The notes under the pieces are model-generated. The model was given only the letters and a program-made list of their open reading frames with translations. It searched no databases and was not told the DNA's origin. The position numbers and the translations under genes were made by a program. Below, piece by piece: positions 6,094 through 6,129 of a stretch of 6,129 nucleotides of DNA. The stretch is from Desulfobulbaceae bacterium (lineage in GTDB: Bacteria; Desulfobacterota; Desulfobulbia; Desulfobulbales; Desulfobulbaceae): NCBI GenBank assembly GCA_007121995.1, contig SKJK01000239.1, forward strand, positions 1 to 6,129, given 5' to 3'. Positions within the stretch are counted from its first letter, which is position 1. The number at the start of each line of letters is the position of its first letter.

Positions 6094-6129
6094 TGACCGG
6101 TTTTTACATGGACTCCTTCTCAACAGTCA
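6090..6129 (+). CDS. Start of an unidentified gene, cut by window end
   Basis: ATG at 6090 overlaps the DUF134 stop as ATGA. GAGGG at 6079-6083 sits 6 bases before this ATG as a good Shine-Dalgarno. Thirteen codons are visible (MMTGFYMDSFSTV), too few to identify a family. The second ATG at 6093 or the ATG at 6108 could also be the true start. The overlap argues that it is cotranscribed with and coupled to the DUF134 gene, so it is the best clue to what that regulator serves. Confidence 0.55.
   Translation, partial: MMTGFYMDSFSTV

Overview
The window reads as a conserved chromosomal segment from a Gram-negative bacterium. The gene set is DUF4390, ntrY, ntrX, hemB and a DUF134 regulator. This fits a proteobacterium in the broad sense, and Desulfobacterota (for example Desulfobulbales-like) is my best guess. 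That placement is inference from gene content and is not proved. I see no insertion sequence, CRISPR array, tRNA, rRNA or phage gene.

Leftward block (minus strand, 5463 down to 1). A plausible sigma-70 promoter at 5463-5436 drives four genes in a row. They are a secreted or periplasm-exposed DUF4390 protein (5382-4804), the membrane histidine kinase NtrY (4718-2493), the sigma-54-dependent response regulator NtrX (2402-1038) and HemB, porphobilinogen synthase (968 to beyond position 1). The gaps are 85, 90 and 69 bases and none holds a visible terminator, so one operon is likely. NtrY has four membrane segments, a periplasmic region, HAMP, PAS and a full kinase core. NtrX has a receiver with an intact phospho-acceptor Asp, an AAA+ sigma-54 activator domain with a GSFTGA loop, and a Fis-type DNA-binding end. 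HemB keeps both active-site lysines and the three zinc cysteines. The order suggests that an envelope protein and a redox- or nitrogen-type two-component system are transcribed together with an early step of tetrapyrrole synthesis.

Between ntrY and ntrX there is a 12-codon reading frame with a strong Shine-Dalgarno. It is in frame with ntrX but separated from it by two stop codons. The ntrX start itself has almost no Shine-Dalgarno, so this may be a leader or coupling peptide.

Intergenic region (5383-5799, 417 bases). This lies between divergent genes. It contains the leftward promoter, an 8-base inverted repeat around that promoter, six TTGTC/GACAA pentamers (several forming palindromes), and a small inverted repeat directly beside the ribosome binding site of the rightward gene. 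I see no convincing gene in it.

Rightward block (plus strand, 5800 to the end). A 97-residue DUF134 (UPF0251) helix-turn-helix protein is followed, with an ATGA overlap, by the first 13 codons of a gene that I cannot identify.
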